This document shows, piece by piece, positions 9,280-17,189 of a DNA stretch of 64,000 nucleotides. Source of the DNA: Gordonia sp049847105 (GTDB lineage Bacteria > Actinomycetota > Actinomycetes > Mycobacteriales > Mycobacteriaceae); contig NZ_JBNCNS010000003.1 in NCBI RefSeq assembly GCF_049847105.1, forward strand, positions 62,001-126,000, written 5' to 3'. Numbering within the stretch: position 1 is the first letter of the stretch; each line of letters starts with the position of its first letter. Both the position numbers and the translations under genes were made by a program. The notes beneath the pieces are model-generated. The model saw nothing but the letters and a program-made list of their open reading frames with translations. It was not told where the DNA came from and ran no database searches.

Positions 9280-10284
9280 CTAGCCGATGACCTTCTCGGT
9301 CGCGGCGTAACCCTGTTCGACGGCTCGCTTGTCCGGTTGCCACCAGTCGGCGTGTTCGCGATACCAGGCGACGGTTGCGGCGAGTCCGGATCGGAAGTCC
9401 ACATACTGTGGGCGCCAGCCGAGTTCGGTGCGTAGGCGGGTGGAGTCGATGGCGTAGCGGCGGTCGTGGCCGGGTCGGTCGGTGACGAAGTCGAACGCGT
9501 CGGTGGGTTGTCCGAGCAATTCCAGGACGGTCTCCACCACGGTGCGGTTGTTCACCTCGCCGTCGGCGCCGATCAGGTAGGTCTCACCGATCTCGCCTTT
9601 GTCGATGATGGTCCAGACGGCGTCGTTGTGGTCGTCGACGTGAATCCAGTCGCGCACGTTGAGGCCGTCGCCGTAGAGCTTGGGCCGCACGCCCGAGAGC
9701 ACGTTGGTGATCTGGCGGGGGATGAACTTCTCGATGTGCTGATACGGGCCGTAGTTGTTCGAGCAGTTGGAGATCGTCGCGGCCAGCCCGAACGACCGGA
9801 CCCACGCCCGCACCAGCAGATCGCTGCCGGCCTTGGTGGAGCTGTAGGGACTCGACGGGTTGTAGGCGGTGGCCTCCGTGAAACGGGCCGGATCGTCGAG
9901 GTCGAGATCGCCGTAGACCTCGTCGGTGCTGATGTGGTGGTATCGCACGCCGTGGCGGCGGACCGCCTCGAGCAGGCTGTAGGTGCCGACCAGGTTGGTC
10001 TGCACGAACGCCGACGGATCGGCGAGTGAGTTGTCGTTGTGGGATTCGGCGGCGAAATGCACCACCAGATCGGTGGCCGCCACCAGGCCGTCGACGAGGT
10101 CGGCGTCGGCGATGTCACCTTGGACGAGGTCGATGCGGTCGGTGACCGACGCCAGGGTGGCCGGGTTGGCGGCGTAGGTCAGTTTGTCGAGCACCGTGAT
10201 CTCGACGTCGGGGCGCTGCTCGAGGGTCCGCAGCACGAAATTGGCGCCGATGAAACCGGCACCCCCGGTGACCAGAACCCGCAT
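9280..10284 (-). CDS. rmlB: dTDP-glucose 4,6-dehydratase
   Basis: 334 residues, standard length. Second step of dTDP-L-rhamnose synthesis: dTDP-glucose to dTDP-4-keto-6-deoxyglucose with bound NAD. Motifs: TGGAGFIGANF at 6-16, HFAAESHNDNS near 73, HISTDEVYGDL near 114 with the catalytic Asp-Glu, and SPYSSTKAGSD near 145 with Tyr/Lys. In mycolata, rhamnose joins arabinogalactan to peptidoglycan, so the pathway is essential there. An AAGGGG ribosome site precedes the ATG. It diverges from rmlA-rmlC by 54 bp; rmlD is not in the window. Confidence 0.97.
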   Translation of the reverse strand: MRVLVTGGAGFIGANFVLRTLEQRPDVEITVLDKLTYAANPATLASVTDRIDLVQGDIADADLVDGLVAATDLVVHFAAESHNDNSLADPSAFVQTNLVGTYSLLEAVRRHGVRYHHISTDEVYGDLDLDDPARFTEATAYNPSSPYSSTKAGSDLLVRAWVRSFGLAATISNCSNNYGPYQHIEKFIPRQITNVLSGVRPKLYGDGLNVRDWIHVDDHNDAVWTIIDKGEIGETYLIGADGEVNNRTVVETVLELLGQPTDAFDFVTDRPGHDRRYAIDSTRLRTELGWRPQYVDFRSGLAATVAWYREHADWWQPDKRAVEQGYAATEKVIG

Positions 10285-10325
10285 GGACTACCCCTTTCGC
10301 TGACGCCGATCAGCCTACCGTCGCC

Positions 10326-10331
10326 TAGTCT
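10326..10331 (+). promoter_or_regulatory. -10 hexamer, leaderless rmlA promoter
   Basis: TAGTCT lies 7 nt before the rmlA ATG at 10339. Confidence 0.5.
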
Positions 10332-10338
10332 GAGGGGC

Positions 10339-11214
10339 ATGCGCGGAATCATTCTCGCCGGGGGTACCGGGACCCGTCTGCACCCGATCACGCAGGGCGT
10401 CAGCAAGCAGCTCGTGCCCGTCTACGACAAGCCGATGATCTACTACCCGCTCTCGACGCTCATGCTGGCCGGTATCCGCGACATCCTCATCATCACCACC
10501 CCGCAGGACAGCGACGCGTTCCACGGGTTGCTCGGCAATGGTGAGCAGTTCGGCATCTCCATCAGTTACGTCACCCAGCCGTCGCCCGACGGACTCGCTC
10601 AGGCCTTCATCCTCGGCGCCGATCACATCGGCGACGACTCGGTGGCACTCGTGCTGGGCGACAACATCTTTTACGGACCAGGTCTCGGCAGTCAGCTGCA
10701 GGGGTTCGAGAACGTCGACGGTGGAGCGATTTTCGCCTATTGGGTGGCCGACCCGAGCGCATACGGCGTCGTCGACTTCGACGACGGCGGCCGAGCCGTC
10801 GCCCTGCAGGAGAAACCCGACCATCCCCGCTCCAACTATGCGGTGCCCGGACTGTACTTCTACGACAACGACGTCGTCGAGATCGCGCGCAACCTGAAAC
10901 CCAGTGCCCGTGGTGAATACGAGATCACCGACATCAATGCGCACTACCTCGACCGCGGCAAGCTCGCGGTGAAGGTGCTGCCACGCGGGACCGCATGGCT
11001 GGACACCGGCACGTTCGACTCGCTCTTGGACGCGGGCAACTTCGTCCGCACCGTCGAGCAGCGGCAGGGCCTCAAGATCGCCGTGCCCGAGGAGATCGCC
11101 TGGCGCCGGGGATTCATCGACGACGAGGATCTGCGTGCGCGTGCGGAGGAGCTCCGCAAGTCGGGTTACGGCAATTACCTGCTCGAACTGCTGGACCGTG
11201 GAAAGGGATTCTGA
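10339..11214 (+). CDS. rmlA: Glucose-1-phosphate thymidylyltransferase
   Basis: 291 residues. Makes dTDP-glucose from dTTP and glucose-1-phosphate, the entry step of dTDP-rhamnose synthesis. The nucleotidyltransferase signature GIILAGGTGTRLHPIT is at residues 3-18, followed by SKQLVPVYDKPMIYYPLS, LGDNIFYG near 108 and EYEITDIN near 196. The ATG sits directly after a -10 box; the open frame extends upstream but that part is antisense to rmlB. The stop is immediately followed by the ATG of rmlC, so the two are coupled. Confidence 0.97.
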   Translation: MRGIILAGGTGTRLHPITQGVSKQLVPVYDKPMIYYPLSTLMLAGIRDILIITTPQDSDAFHGLLGNGEQFGISISYVTQPSPDGLAQAFILGADHIGDDSVALVLGDNIFYGPGLGSQLQGFENVDGGAIFAYWVADPSAYGVVDFDDGGRAVALQEKPDHPRSNYAVPGLYFYDNDVVEIARNLKPSARGEYEITDINAHYLDRGKLAVKVLPRGTAWLDTGTFDSLLDAGNFVRTVEQRQGLKIAVPEEIAWRRGFIDDEDLRARAEELRKSGYGNYLLELLDRGKGF

Positions 11215-11847
11215 ATGAAGGTGCGGCCACTGTCCATCGACGGTGCATGGGAACTCACGCCTGTCCAGCACGGCGACGCTCGGGGGCTGTTCGCGGAGGT
11301 GTTCAAGGGCGATCTGCTCGAGGAGGTCATCGGCCACCGGCTCGACCTCGCACAGGTGAACCTCTCGGTGTCGGCGGCGGGTGTGCTGCGTGGCGTCCAC
11401 TTCGCCGACGTCCCGCCCGGGCAGGCCAAATATGTCACCTGCGCCTCCGGGGCCATCCTCGACGTCATCGTCGACATCCGGGTCGGGTCACCGACCTTCG
11501 GCACCTACGACACCGTGCTGCTCGACGACGTGGACCGTCGCGCGGTGTACCTGTCCGAGGGGCTTGGCCACGCTTTCTGTTCCCTCGCCGACGGTTCCAC
11601 CGTCACCTACCTCTGCTCGACCGGATACAACCCGGGCGCCGAGCACGGCATCAACCCGCTCGATCCGGAACTCGGCATCGAGTGGCCGACGGCTGCCCGC
11701 GACGGCACGCCGCTCGACTACGAACTCTCCGAGAAGGACACGGCCGCACCGGGCCTCTCGGCCGCCCGTGAGAGCGGGCTGTTACCGGAATACGCCGACG
11801 TGACAGCCTATCTGCGATCGTTGGCGACCGACCCGCCACTCGGGTAG
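11215..11847 (+). CDS. rmlC: dTDP-4-dehydrorhamnose 3,5-epimerase
   Basis: 210 residues. Third enzyme of dTDP-L-rhamnose synthesis; a cupin epimerase acting on both C3 and C5. Visible: HGDARGLFAEVF near 18, the catalytic histidine in LRGVHFAD near 60, KYVTCASGAILDVIVDIR near 72 with the conserved Asp, and the GLGHAFCSL strand near 115. Its ATG abuts the rmlA TGA with no gap. It ends 5 nt before the convergent DUF2304 gene. Confidence 0.96.
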   Translation: MKVRPLSIDGAWELTPVQHGDARGLFAEVFKGDLLEEVIGHRLDLAQVNLSVSAAGVLRGVHFADVPPGQAKYVTCASGAILDVIVDIRVGSPTFGTYDTVLLDDVDRRAVYLSEGLGHAFCSLADGSTVTYLCSTGYNPGAEHGINPLDPELGIEWPTAARDGTPLDYELSEKDTAAPGLSAARESGLLPEYADVTAYLRSLATDPPLG

Positions 11848-11852
11848 ACGCC

Positions 11853-12194
11853 TCAGGCGTCGTTCTGTTTCTCCGCGTTCTGCAACGCGATCGCCCGGGC
11901 GAGCCGTGCATAGCGGATCTCCAACTCGCGGAATCGGAGATAGGTTGCCACCGTCGTGAAGGCGAAGGCGATCACGAGGCAGTACAACACCAGGTCGGTA
12001 CCACGACCGACGCCGACCCATTCGGCCACGGCGGTGATGTCGTTGGGGCGCAGCATCGCGTAGATCCCGAACACCACGAACGCCACGAAGAGGAGTTTCA
12101 CGCCCGCCGAGGCGCGGGCATTGCCGCGGTTGGTGATGAAGTACCACACCAGCCCGAGGGCGGCGGCCACCAAGAGTATCTGGATGATGATCAT
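11853..12194 (-). CDS. DUF2304 small membrane protein (Rv3632-like)
   Basis: 113 residues with three likely membrane helices (about 2-17, 32-48 and 68-86) and a charged C-terminal tail. DUF2304 proteins are encoded beside GT2 polyprenyl-phosphate glycosyltransferases. In M. tuberculosis, as I recall, Rv3632 assists the partner Rv3631 (PpgS). Here it follows such a GT by 19 nt on the same strand, so a partner role is a strong inference. The ribosome site is GGGAG, 7 nt before the ATG. Confidence 0.85.
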   Translation of the reverse strand: MIIIQILLVAAALGLVWYFITNRGNARASAGVKLLFVAFVVFGIYAMLRPNDITAVAEWVGVGRGTDLVLYCLVIAFAFTTVATYLRFRELEIRYARLARAIALQNAEKQNDA

Positions 12195-12213
12195 CGGTTG
12201 TCTCCCAACGTTC

Positions 12214-12918
12214 TCAGCGCCGCATGCGGCCGTGCAGCAGGCCGTCGGCCACGATGTTCACGCCGTTGATCAGGGACTGCCCCTTCGCGCGCGAGTACTC
12301 GGTGTAGAGGATGGTGACCGGCTGTTCGGTCACCCGCCACTTGTAGTGATCGATGAGGGCGACGAACTCGGATGCGTGACTCATCCCGCCCATCATCAGG
12401 TCGAGCTGGTCGGCGACGGTCTTGTTGAACGCGCGTAATCCGTTGTGGGCGTCGGTGAGTCCGAGTCGGCGGGTGCGCGGGCTGAGGAACACGATGGTGC
12501 GCAGTGCCATTCGGCGCAGCGGCGGTACCGATTCGCTGCGCCCCTCGGCGAACCGGGTACCCACCACGATGTCCACCGGTTCGGTGCGGAGCCGCTCGAT
12601 CATCGCGACCACGTCGTCGACCCGGTGCTGCCCGTCGGCGTCGAAGGTGACGAAGAAGCGCGCACCCGGCTGTACCCGCGCGTACTCGACGCCCGTCTGG
12701 ATCGCCGCGCCCTGGCCGAGGTTGACCGGATGCTGCACCAGGCGCGCGCCGGCCGCGGTGATCTCGGCGGCGGAGTCGTCTGTGCTCCCGTCGTCGACGC
12801 AGACGATGTTGGGGAAGACCTGCGCGGCGTCCGATACGACCTTCCGGATCACCTCGGCCTCGTTGTAGACGGGTATCACCAGCCACACGTCATCGTTGCT
12901 GGTGGAACCCGAGGCCAT
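12214..12918 (-). CDS. Polyprenyl-phosphate glycosyltransferase, GT2 (PpgS/Rv3631-like)
   Basis: 234 residues. A GT-A fold: WLVIPVYNEAEVI near 11, VCVDDGSTDDSA near 37, the metal-binding FDADGQHRVDD near 90, and GLRAFNK near 155 as in dolichol-phosphate-mannose-synthase-like enzymes. It transfers a sugar from a UDP-sugar to polyprenyl phosphate at the inner membrane. In M. tuberculosis the homologous Rv3631 makes decaprenyl-P-GalNAc used to decorate arabinan with galactosamine; the sugar used here is inferred, not shown. The ATG at 12918 lies 7 nt from a TAGGGT box. Co-directional with the DUF2304 gene. Confidence 0.87.
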   Translation of the reverse strand: MASGSTSNDDVWLVIPVYNEAEVIRKVVSDAAQVFPNIVCVDDGSTDDSAAEITAAGARLVQHPVNLGQGAAIQTGVEYARVQPGARFFVTFDADGQHRVDDVVAMIERLRTEPVDIVVGTRFAEGRSESVPPLRRMALRTIVFLSPRTRRLGLTDAHNGLRAFNKTVADQLDLMMGGMSHASEFVALIDHYKWRVTEQPVTILYTEYSRAKGQSLINGVNIVADGLLHGRMRR

Positions 12919-12925
12919 GCCGGTA

Positions 12926-12931
12926 ACCCTA
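12926..12931 (-). promoter_or_regulatory. -10 hexamer, leaderless GT2 promoter
   Basis: TAGGGT on the minus strand, 7 nt before the ATG at 12918. Confidence 0.5.
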
Positions 12932-12957
12932 GCCGAGGTGCGGCCATATCCCGGCAC

Positions 12958-12963
12958 TAGTCT
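12958..12963 (+). promoter_or_regulatory. -10 hexamer, leaderless promoter of the second GT2
   Basis: TAGTCT on the plus strand, 6 nt before the GTG at 12970. The two glycosyltransferases thus diverge from overlapping upstream DNA. Confidence 0.5.
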
Positions 12964-12969
12964 GGTCGC

Positions 12970-13842
12970 GTGCCGATCGACGTGATGATGCCCTTCTACG
13001 GCGACGTCGGGCAGTTCCGGCAGGCCGTCACCAGCGTCCTCGACCAGCGCGACGGCGACCTCCGTCTGGTGGTGATCGACGACTGTTACCCAGATCCCGA
13101 ACCGCGTGAATGGCTGACGTCACTGGCGGATGCACGGGTCCACTACCTGCGCAACGAGACCAATCTCGGGGTGAACGGCAACTTTCGTCGTTGCGTGGAA
13201 CTGGTCGATGCCGACCACTTCGTGGTGATGGGGTGCGACGACGTGATGCTGCCCGACTACCTCGGCACCGTTCGCGCACTCGCCCGCGACCATCCCGATG
13301 CCGCGGTGGTGGCCCCCGGGGTCGAGGTCATCGACGACCGCGGCGACGTGGTGCGCCCGCTGGGCGACCGGATCAAGGGGTTCCTCACGCCCAAGGCCGC
13401 GGCGGGCGGGGCGGCGACGGTCCGCAGCGGCGAGGCCATGGCCACCAGCCTTTATCACGGCAACTGGACCTATTTCCCTTCTTTGCTGTGGCGCACCGCG
13501 CCGGTGCGCGACGTCGGGTTCCGTCCCGGTCTGGAGGTCGTCCTCGACCTCGCGCTGCTGGTCGATCTGGCCGCGACCGGTGGCTCGCTGGTCCACGACT
13601 CGACGGTGGTGTTCCGCTACCGGCGCCACGACGCGTCGGTCAGTTCCTTACAGGCGGTCGACGGGCGTCGGTTCGCCGAGGAGAACGCCTTCTTCGCCGC
13701 CGAGGCGCGACGCTGCGCCGAGCTCGGATGGCATCGCGCCGCACGCGCCGCACGTCTTCATGCGACGTCGCGGCTGAACCACTTTCAGTCTCGCGTGCTC
13801 GCGGCCGCGGGCACGCGGCGCCGGGCGAACGCGACACCGTGA
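12970..13842 (+). CDS. Family 2 glycosyltransferase
   Basis: 290 residues. An inverting GT-A enzyme: IDVMMPFYGDVGQF at 3-16, VVIDDCYPD near 36, NLGVNGNFRRCVE near 62, and the metal-binding MGCDDVM near 85. The C-terminal YRRHDASVSS near 218 is common in rhamnosyl/galactofuranosyl-type GT2s, but donor and acceptor are not readable. Probably cytosolic or membrane-associated. The GTG start is leaderless. Its last 58 bp overlap the convergent flippase gene. Confidence 0.88.
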   Translation: MPIDVMMPFYGDVGQFRQAVTSVLDQRDGDLRLVVIDDCYPDPEPREWLTSLADARVHYLRNETNLGVNGNFRRCVELVDADHFVVMGCDDVMLPDYLGTVRALARDHPDAAVVAPGVEVIDDRGDVVRPLGDRIKGFLTPKAAAGGAATVRSGEAMATSLYHGNWTYFPSLLWRTAPVRDVGFRPGLEVVLDLALLVDLAATGGSLVHDSTVVFRYRRHDASVSSLQAVDGRRFAEENAFFAAEARRCAELGWHRAARAARLHATSRLNHFQSRVLAAAGTRRRANATP

Positions 13843-15065
13843 ACCAGCATCCCGATCACCGGTCCGCCGATCAGGGCGATGGCGACCCGGCCCTCGACGC
13901 CGAGCGGTAGTAGCAGCAGTCCGATCGACGCCAGCGTGGCGACCCACCACCCGGCCGCGTACCAGCGGTGGGAGCCGACCGCGATGGCCGCCGCGCCGCT
14001 CACCGTCAGGAGAGCGAGCGCGGTCGCACCGAGTGTGAACGCGGCCAGCGTGGCGCCCGACAGCTGGAAATCCGCACCGAACACGCTGGTCAGCAACCAC
14101 GGACCGAGTAGCCACGCGGCCGCCGCGCCCACCAGGCCGATCGCCGCGACCACCGCGGCAGGCGCACGCAGTGCGGCCATCAGGTGTCGTCGGCCGTCGA
14201 CGAACCGGGTGATGAGCACGCCCTGAAAGCTGTTCAGCGGCACCAGGAGCGGCGCCCTGGTGAGCGTCACGGCCAGGACCACCGCACCCACGGTCGCGGT
14301 GTCCGCATCGTCGCGGGCGGTGGCGTTGATCAGTACCGGGAAACCCATCACCAGCACGGCGCTCGCGGCGGCGGCGGCCATCGCGGTGAGCGTGTTGGTG
14401 GTGAAACGCGCGGGCGCGACGTCGCTGCGCAGACCGAGCGCACTCCGGGCCGCCGTCGAGGTGAGCAGCACGGCCATCCACGACACCGATCCGATCACCG
14501 TGATCACCAGAAACGCCGTCACGTCGCCGTCGAGGGCCACCGCGACGACCGCGCCGACCAGTCGGATGAGCGCATCGACGGAGAGCAGTACGGCGAACGG
14601 CCCCCAGGCGAGTGCCCCCGAAAGTGCACCCGCGAGATGTGCATAGACCGCGAACGATGCGACCCCGACGGACAGCAGCAGCACCGACAGCCACCGCTCC
14701 TCGGTGAAGACGTGGCCGCTCCACAGCGGTGACGTCGCGGCGACGGCGGCCGCCAGGACGAGCCCGATCGCCGCGTTGATCAGCCCGGGGCGGGCGCGGG
14801 GCGAGTTGTCGTCGGCCGTGTGGTCGTGGCGGGAATCGAGGGCGGCCCGCACGGTACGGGTCGTCTCCTGCAGCTGGCCGTTCTGCGTGCCGGTGACCAT
14901 GCCGTAGGCCGCCCAGAACACCGCGAAGACGGCGTAGCCCGCGGCGCCGAGGTCACGTGCGGCGAGCAGCAGCACCAGATAGCCGGAGGCCGCGGCGATG
15001 AGCGTGGCGACGGTGACACGGCCGATGGTGCCGCGCACCGCCTGCTGTTCTACGTCGTCGGGCAT
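13785..15065 (-). CDS. Polysaccharide flippase-like membrane protein (MOP superfamily; Rv3630-like)
   Basis: 426 residues with about 12 hydrophobic segments and a short cytoplasmic N-terminus. The pattern matches MOP/Wzx-like lipid-linked saccharide flippases, including the helix-rich N-terminal repeat (VATLIAAASGYLVLLLAARDLGAAGYAVF). A similar membrane protein (Rv3630) lies next to ppgS in M. tuberculosis. It could flip a polyprenyl-linked sugar made by the neighbouring GTs; that is inference. It overlaps the GT2 gene convergently by 58 bp and follows the M1 peptidase region by 25 nt. Confidence 0.8.
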   Translation of the reverse strand: MPDDVEQQAVRGTIGRVTVATLIAAASGYLVLLLAARDLGAAGYAVFAVFWAAYGMVTGTQNGQLQETTRTVRAALDSRHDHTADDNSPRARPGLINAAIGLVLAAAVAATSPLWSGHVFTEERWLSVLLLSVGVASFAVYAHLAGALSGALAWGPFAVLLSVDALIRLVGAVVAVALDGDVTAFLVITVIGSVSWMAVLLTSTAARSALGLRSDVAPARFTTNTLTAMAAAAASAVLVMGFPVLINATARDDADTATVGAVVLAVTLTRAPLLVPLNSFQGVLITRFVDGRRHLMAALRAPAAVVAAIGLVGAAAAWLLGPWLLTSVFGADFQLSGATLAAFTLGATALALLTVSGAAAIAVGSHRWYAAGWWVATLASIGLLLLPLGVEGRVAIALIGGPVIGMLVHGVAFARRRVPAAASTRD

Positions 15066-15090
15066 GGGTGATCCACCGAGGTGACCCGTT

Positions 15091-16446
15091 TCAGGACGGC
15101 CCGGGGAAGGCCGGCAGCGTGGCGGTGAACAGCCACTCGTCCCAGAGCGGTCCGAGCGACATCGTCGAGTAGTTGGCGGCCAGCGCGATGAAGTCCTCGG
15201 TGGTCGCCGACCCGTACCGGTACTTGTCGGTCCAGCGGCGCAGGAGCGCGAAGAAATTGCCGTCGCCGATGCTCAGGCGCAGTGCGTGCAGGGTCAATGC
15301 GCCGCGTTTGTAGACCCAGTCGTCGAACATGTGGCGCGGGCCGGGGTCGGTGAGCGTTGCCCGGACCGGGTGCGCGGCGAGCTTGTCGTAGTAGATCCGC
15401 GCCCACTCGGCGGCACTCCGGCCGCCGGACCGTTGACTCCAGAGCCACTCGGCGTAACAGGCGAATCCCTCGTGCAGCCAGATGTCGCGCCACCGCGACA
15501 GCGTCACCGAATTCCCGAACCACTGATGGGCCAGCTCGTGCGCGACCAGCCGCTCGGCGTGGCGGCTGCCGTCGCAGTGGTTGGCGCCGAAGATCGAGAA
15601 GCTCTGGGCCTCGATGGGGATGTCGAGCTCGTCGTCGGTGATCACGACGGTGTAGACGGGAAACGGGTAGGGCCCGAACATCTCGACGAACGCCTCGACC
15701 ATCTCGGTCTGACGGCCGAAGTCGATGTCGAGATTTCGCATCAGCCGATGCGGCAGAACCGCCTCGACCGGAACGGGCTTGGTGGCCAGTGTCTTCTTCT
15801 TGTACATCCCGATCTGGACGGATGCCAGATACGTCGCCATCGGTTCCACCTGCTGATAGACCCAGGTGGTCTGCGCGGCGCGCGTCCGCTTGGACTCGAG
15901 GACGCCGTTGGCGAGAGCGTAGTAGGGGCTGTCGGTGGTGATCGAGAATCGGTACGGTGCCTTGGCGTTGGGATGGTCGTCGCAGGGAAACCACGACCCC
16001 GCCCCGTTGGGCTGGTTGGCGCACAGCGCGCCGTCGGTGAGCTCCTCCCAGCCGACCTCGCCCCACGGTCCGCGGATGGGTCGCGGTGATCCGGAATAGC
16101 GGATCACGATGGTCAATGCCCCGCCCGGTGGGATCGGGGTATCGGGAGTGATCGTCAGCTTCCGGTTCCGGTGGCTGTGGCGGGCGCGCTTGCCGTCGAT
16201 CGTCACGCGTGCCACCGACATCGACGACGCGAGGTCGAGGGTGAACCTGCGCAGGTGGATGAATGACGTCGCGGTGAGTGTCGCCGTGCCGGCCAGGCGG
16301 TTCGGCGACACCTTGTACTCGAGTTCGAGGTCGTACCGCGAGATCCGATAACCGAGGTTGCCGTTGTCGGGCAGGTATGGGTCGAGTGCATCGAGTGGAG
16401 CGCCGAGGAGGGGTTGTCGCGGACCCTTGCTCGACTTACCCGGCAC
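15091..16446 (-). CDS. M1-family zinc metallopeptidase (aminopeptidase-like)
   Basis: 451 residues. The zinc site HELAHQWFGNS near 293 is followed by WLHEGFACYAEW about 18 residues later, the HExxH-x18-E arrangement of M1 peptidases. The substrate-gating GAMEN motif is replaced by an EAQSF variant seen in some actinobacterial M1 enzymes, so exopeptidase activity is less certain. An N-terminal beta-rich domain spans about 30-220. The protein is shorter than canonical PepN because the large C-terminal helical domain is missing. The GTG at 16446 was chosen for its GGAG ribosome site 5 nt upstream. No signal peptide is seen. Confidence 0.9.
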   Translation of the reverse strand: MPGKSSKGPRQPLLGAPLDALDPYLPDNGNLGYRISRYDLELEYKVSPNRLAGTATLTATSFIHLRRFTLDLASSMSVARVTIDGKRARHSHRNRKLTITPDTPIPPGGALTIVIRYSGSPRPIRGPWGEVGWEELTDGALCANQPNGAGSWFPCDDHPNAKAPYRFSITTDSPYYALANGVLESKRTRAAQTTWVYQQVEPMATYLASVQIGMYKKKTLATKPVPVEAVLPHRLMRNLDIDFGRQTEMVEAFVEMFGPYPFPVYTVVITDDELDIPIEAQSFSIFGANHCDGSRHAERLVAHELAHQWFGNSVTLSRWRDIWLHEGFACYAEWLWSQRSGGRSAAEWARIYYDKLAAHPVRATLTDPGPRHMFDDWVYKRGALTLHALRLSIGDGNFFALLRRWTDKYRYGSATTEDFIALAANYSTMSLGPLWDEWLFTATLPAFPGPS

Positions 16447-16641
16447 TGACGCTCCTGCCTGATCGATACGCACCCCGGGCACACGTTCACCTGAGATGAT
16501 CCGGTGGACGGATGCGCCGCACGATGTGCGAGTTGCGGCGCGTATGTCCCACGGCGGCGGTGAGCCGTCGCGGACACTTAGGTTACCTGCCGCACCCGAG
16601 GTGCACGCGGCGGTGGCGATCGTGAGACGGTGGGGATCCAC

Positions 16642-16661
16642 AACCGGACTGAAGTCCGGTT
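16642..16661. promoter_or_regulatory. 20-bp perfect palindrome upstream of doxX
   Basis: aaccggact-ga-agtccggtt, 9-bp perfect arms with a 2-nt centre, 27 nt before the doxX start. This is the shape of an operator for a dimeric TetR- or MarR-type repressor; no regulator gene is adjacent. The rest of the 241-bp region 16447-16687 shows nothing else I can support. Confidence 0.5.
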
Positions 16662-16687
16662 ACCTGGGTCGGGACGAAAGGGAGATC

Positions 16688-17113
16688 ATGTTCGGCGTAC
16701 GCAGTGTGACGTTCTTCTTGGCACGGCTGATTCTCGGCTACATCTTCATCATGCACGGCTGGCAGAAGCTCCACACCAACGGAATCAGCAATGTGGAGAA
16801 GGGTTTCGACGGGATGGGCGTCCCGGCTCCCAACCTCGCAGCGCAGTACGCGACCTGGGTCGAATTCGTCGGCGGCATCCTGCTCATCCTGGGTCTGTTG
16901 CTGCCCTTGGTGTCGATCCTGCTGATCGCGGACATGATCGGCGCGATCGCGTACGCGCACTGGGACCATGGCTTCTGGAGCACCGACGGTGGTTACGAGT
17001 TGCCGCTCGCGCTGATCGCCGGCCTCCTCGCGGTCGGGTTCGCCCAATCGGGTAGCGCGGCGGCCGATCACTATGTGTTCCGGCGTCGTCGCCGGGCCGC
17101 GGTGGTCGACTGA
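16688..17113 (+). CDS. DoxX-family membrane protein
   Basis: 141 residues, four predicted membrane helices. The DoxX signature is visible: ARLILGYIFIMHGWQKL at 11-27 and EFVGGILLILGLLLPL in helix 2. In M. tuberculosis, DoxX works with SodA and SseA in an oxidoreductase complex; whether this paralogue does is unknown. The AAGGGAG ribosome site places the start at 16688. A perfect 20-bp palindrome just upstream suggests repressor control. The 3' end faces the Pls-like synthetase across a repeat. Confidence 0.88.
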   Translation: MFGVRSVTFFLARLILGYIFIMHGWQKLHTNGISNVEKGFDGMGVPAPNLAAQYATWVEFVGGILLILGLLLPLVSILLIADMIGAIAYAHWDHGFWSTDGGYELPLALIAGLLAVGFAQSGSAAADHYVFRRRRRAAVVD

Positions 17114-17125
17114 TCTTTTCCGTAG

Positions 17126-17185
17126 CTCGATACGGCTGGCCCGTTGATCGAGTAGGCACCGAGCGCAGCGAGGCGCCGTATCGAG
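17126..17185. repeat. Intergenic inverted-repeat element between convergent genes
   Basis: Arms ctcgatacgg (17126-17135) and ccgtatcgag (17176-17185) enclose a GC-rich spacer with the phrase gcaccgagcgcagcgagg. I recall near-identical phrases scattered between genes in Gordonia and Rhodococcus, so this is probably a dispersed repeat. It fills the gap between two converging genes and could also act as a two-way terminator. Confidence 0.65.
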
Positions 17186-17189
17186 ATCC

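Noticed and set aside
16577..16595. An iron-box-like half site ttaggtta upstream of the M1 and doxX genes
   Set aside because: Only the left half matches the IdeR/DtxR consensus; the right half is lost.
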